A stretch of DNA of 64,000 nt from Pyrococcus kukulkanii (GTDB lineage: Archaea > Methanobacteriota_B > Thermococci > Thermococcales > Thermococcaceae), in assembly GCF_041647995.1 (NCBI RefSeq), contig NZ_JARRIB010000004.1:168842-232841 (forward strand), given 5' to 3'. Position 1 is the stretch's first letter. Each line of letters begins with the position of its first letter. The position numbers and the translations under genes are program-made. This document shows positions 62,599 to 64,000 of the stretch, piece by piece. The notes below the pieces were generated by a model, which had not been told where the DNA came from, did not search any database, and was given only the letters and a program-made list of their open reading frames with translations.

Positions 62599-63486
62599 TT
62601 ACTCAATAATAATTGTTTTACCTGCATGTAACTTCTCGAAATTATTTCCGAATTTCTCTAAGAACATGTTTTCTGCTCTAAGACCTGTGCAATGTCCAGT
62701 GTAGACTTTTCTGACTCCTAATCTCTTTAAAGCATTCACCGTGTTATTTATTCTTTCTTCATTGGCATTTATCAAATGAAATCCCCCTACTACTGCATAA
62801 ACCTTTTTAATTCCACTTATCTTCATAGCTTTCTTCACCATGCTAACTATCCCAGGATGAGAACATCCCCCAATAATTACCAATCCCTTTTCCGTGTTTA
62901 TTGCCAGTCCTATCTCCTCATTTATAGAATCGGGCACTATCTTACCATCCTTGAGTGTGTAAAGACCTAATGTCTGACTCTTTTCGAATTCAACTTTTTC
63001 ATCTTCTGCAATTTCCCCTAAGGTGAATACCCCTGGCACTAGCCTAATAGGTTCTCTTGTCAGTATCCATATTCCCCCTAACTCCTCTATGGCCTCTTTG
63101 GAACCGCCACGTAACGGTGGGATCCCCGCATAAATGAACTCAGGCTCAAGGGCAAAGCTTATTTTGAATATTTCGGGATGAGCAAATATTGGAATTTCCT
63201 TATTTATCTCCTTCATAAGACCCAGTAAACCACCTGTATGATCAAAATGGCTATGAGAGAGAACTATCATGTCCACAGCTTTGGGTTCAATACTTAAGAG
63301 TTTCATATTAAATAGGATAGGCTCCGCATATGAGCCAGTATCAAAGAGTATCCTCCTATGCATATGCCCACTTTTGATTTCTATCAGGAAAGAAATTCCA
63401 TGTTGCGCCCAGAATGGGCTATTGTACCCTGCATAATCTTCGGCAAGCACGTAAATCATTAATTTATCGACCTTCCCCATTTCCAT
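62599..63486 (-). CDS. metallo-beta-lactamase-fold protein, dihydropterin phosphate synthase-like
   Basis: Encodes 295 aa. Zinc motif SHSHFDHTGGL near residue 78, preceded by LFDTGS, followed by IGGCSHPGIVSMVKKA and YTGHCTGLRAENMF. This arrangement matches the archaeal family annotated as 7,8-dihydropterin-6-methyl-4-(beta-D-ribofuranosyl)aminobenzene 5'-phosphate synthase, from methanopterin biosynthesis work; the activity here is not proven. GGGAGGT lies upstream of the ATG. It lies downstream of the H/ACA RNA on the same strand, so the two transcripts could overlap. Confidence 0.82.
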   Translation of the reverse strand: MEMGKVDKLMIYVLAEDYAGYNSPFWAQHGISFLIEIKSGHMHRRILFDTGSYAEPILFNMKLLSIEPKAVDMIVLSHSHFDHTGGLLGLMKEINKEIPIFAHPEIFKISFALEPEFIYAGIPPLRGGSKEAIEELGGIWILTREPIRLVPGVFTLGEIAEDEKVEFEKSQTLGLYTLKDGKIVPDSINEEIGLAINTEKGLVIIGGCSHPGIVSMVKKAMKISGIKKVYAVVGGFHLINANEERINNTVNALKRLGVRKVYTGHCTGLRAENMFLEKFGNNFEKLHAGKTIIIE

Positions 63487-63509
63487 AATCCTCGTACCTC
63501 CCGAATATT

Positions 63510-63575
63510 AAAAGTGTCCCCTCCCCGACCGCCCCCCGGTCACCTTTCGCGGGGGTGTGAGAGGGGAGGGGTCAT
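63510..63575 (-). ncRNA. H/ACA pseudouridylation guide RNA for 23S rRNA
   Basis: On the minus strand: a perfect 9-bp lower stem CCCCTCCCC (63563-63571) with GGGGAGGGG (63518-63526), followed directly by ACA (63515-63517) and a T-rich end. Above it lie the left guide TCTCAC, a CCCCC/GGGGG upper stem capped by GCGAAAGGTGACC with K-turn-like GA/TGA, and the right guide CGGTC. Pocket to ACA is 5 + 9 = 14 nt, as required. The guides are exactly complementary to GACCG-UC-GUGAGA, conserved in archaeal 23S rRNA. A TATA box (TTTAAAAA, plus 63597-63604) lies 25 nt upstream. Confidence 0.88.
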
Positions 63576-63596
63576 TTAGTGGTATACTTAACCAGG

Positions 63597-63604
63597 TTTT
63601 TAAA
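63597..63604 (-). promoter_or_regulatory. TATA box of the H/ACA RNA gene
   Basis: TTTAAAAA on the minus strand, centred about 25-27 nt upstream of the predicted RNA 5' end near 63575. It overlaps the stop codon of the ABC ATPase gene. Confidence 0.6.
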
Positions 63605-64000
63605 TTATCGCTTCTGTTGTTTGCTTATTAAAAATATGGGCTTTTTGTATGTTAATTTTAAACTTTATCCTTTCGCCTTCTTTTATGTTTTTATTAGTTT
63701 TTGCCCTTATTGTAATGTTTCCAATCCTAATGTGAACTACCCGTTCACTTCCAAGATTTTCAATAATTTCAACAATGCCACTTAAATCCCCCTCTCCTAT
63801 AATAACATCTTCAGGTCTAAAACCAAAAATAAGGCTCTTTCCGGCAAAATCCTTTAGGATTTCATGATATTCTTTAGGTAATTCAATCTTAAACTCACCA
63901 GCTTCAAAAACTCTTCCGTCGAAAGTTCCTTCTGTGAAGTTCATTGGTGGTGTTCCTATGAATCCGGCTACGAATGTGTTTTTTGGTTTTTCGTAGACTT
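63600..64000 (-). CDS. sugar ABC transporter ATP-binding protein (MalK/UgpC-like), C-terminal part
   Basis: About 133 C-terminal codons; the frame stays open to the right edge, so the 5' end lies beyond the window. The visible start VYEKPKNTFVAGFIGTPPMN is the classic junction after the ATPase core in MalK-type proteins, followed by the TOBE/OB regulatory domain with FGFRPEDVIIGEGD and ENLGSERVVHIRIG. It energises carbohydrate or similar uptake with membrane partners not seen here. It ends at TAA 63600. Confidence 0.9.
   Translation of the reverse strand, partial: VYEKPKNTFVAGFIGTPPMNFTEGTFDGRVFEAGEFKIELPKEYHEILKDFAGKSLIFGFRPEDVIIGEGDLSGIVEIIENLGSERVVHIRIGNITIRAKTNKNIKEGERIKFKINIQKAHIFNKQTTEAII

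Noticed and set aside
1..64000. CRISPR arrays, intact insertion sequences or replication origin
   Set aside because: I found no regularly spaced repeats, no transposase and no Cdc6/Orc1 gene with origin boxes in this window.

Overview
This window is chromosomal DNA of a hyperthermophilic euryarchaeon of the order Thermococcales, and the protein sequences point to the genus Pyrococcus. The evidence is the herA-mre11-rad50-nurA cluster, a type III RuBisCO, an archaeosine tRNA-guanine transglycosylase, geranylgeranylglyceryl phosphate synthase, L21e beside RNA polymerase subunit F, a prolidase the same length as the P. furiosus enzyme, DUF257 proteins, TATA-box promoters and GGTGA-type ribosome binding sites. 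I cannot name the species. Gene density is very high, with many 4-20 bp overlaps. I see no rRNA, CRISPR array or intact insertion sequence.

Layout. 1-4840: a partial gene at the left edge, a sirtuin, then a seven-gene Mrp-type Na+/H+ antiporter operon. 4780-10710 (minus): one long operon with HAD phosphatase, dolichol/phytol-kinase-like protein, MfnA aspartate decarboxylase, radical SAM protein, duplicated MgtE-type transporter and type III RuBisCO. 10763-19100 (plus): small membrane protein, cation/proton antiporter, then HerA, Mre11, Rad50 and NurA for DNA end resection. 19298-24640: tRNA-Gly(CCC), an RNA m5U methyltransferase, small conserved proteins, HflX and a PiT phosphate permease. 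24700-30320: a winged-helix protein, a lipoprotein thioredoxin, membrane proteins, a carboxyltransferase gene broken by a 5-bp tandem duplication, a DUF72 protein and an M20 peptidase. 30350-32420: an AT-rich patch with a membrane protein and a decayed tandem copy of it.

32415-37663 (minus) is a complete thiamine salvage operon (two TenA, CytX-type permease, ThiM, ThiE, ThiD-ThiN) with an 8+8 bp palindrome over its promoter. 37750-49275 carries two DUF257 paralogues, GcvT, prolidase, RNase Z, a TraB-family protein, PyrE, L21e, RpoF, GGGP synthase and several small unknown genes. 49275-49770 has no convincing gene but holds strong hairpins. 49771-64000 carries a PIN/ATPase/KH protein, a ferritin-like protein, a KaiC-like protein with a degenerate P-loop fused to a V4R domain, adenylate kinase, TGT, a phosphodiesterase, a radical SAM protein, an Lhr-type helicase, a metallo-beta-lactamase-fold protein and the C-terminal end of a sugar ABC transporter ATPase.

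The main unlisted content is small RNA. A canonical C/D box sRNA lies at 58428-58489 (minus). An H/ACA guide RNA lies at 63510-63575 (minus), and its two guide arms match the conserved 23S rRNA sequence GACCG-UC-GUGAGA next to the peptidyl transferase centre. A less canonical C/D-like RNA bridges adk and tgtA.
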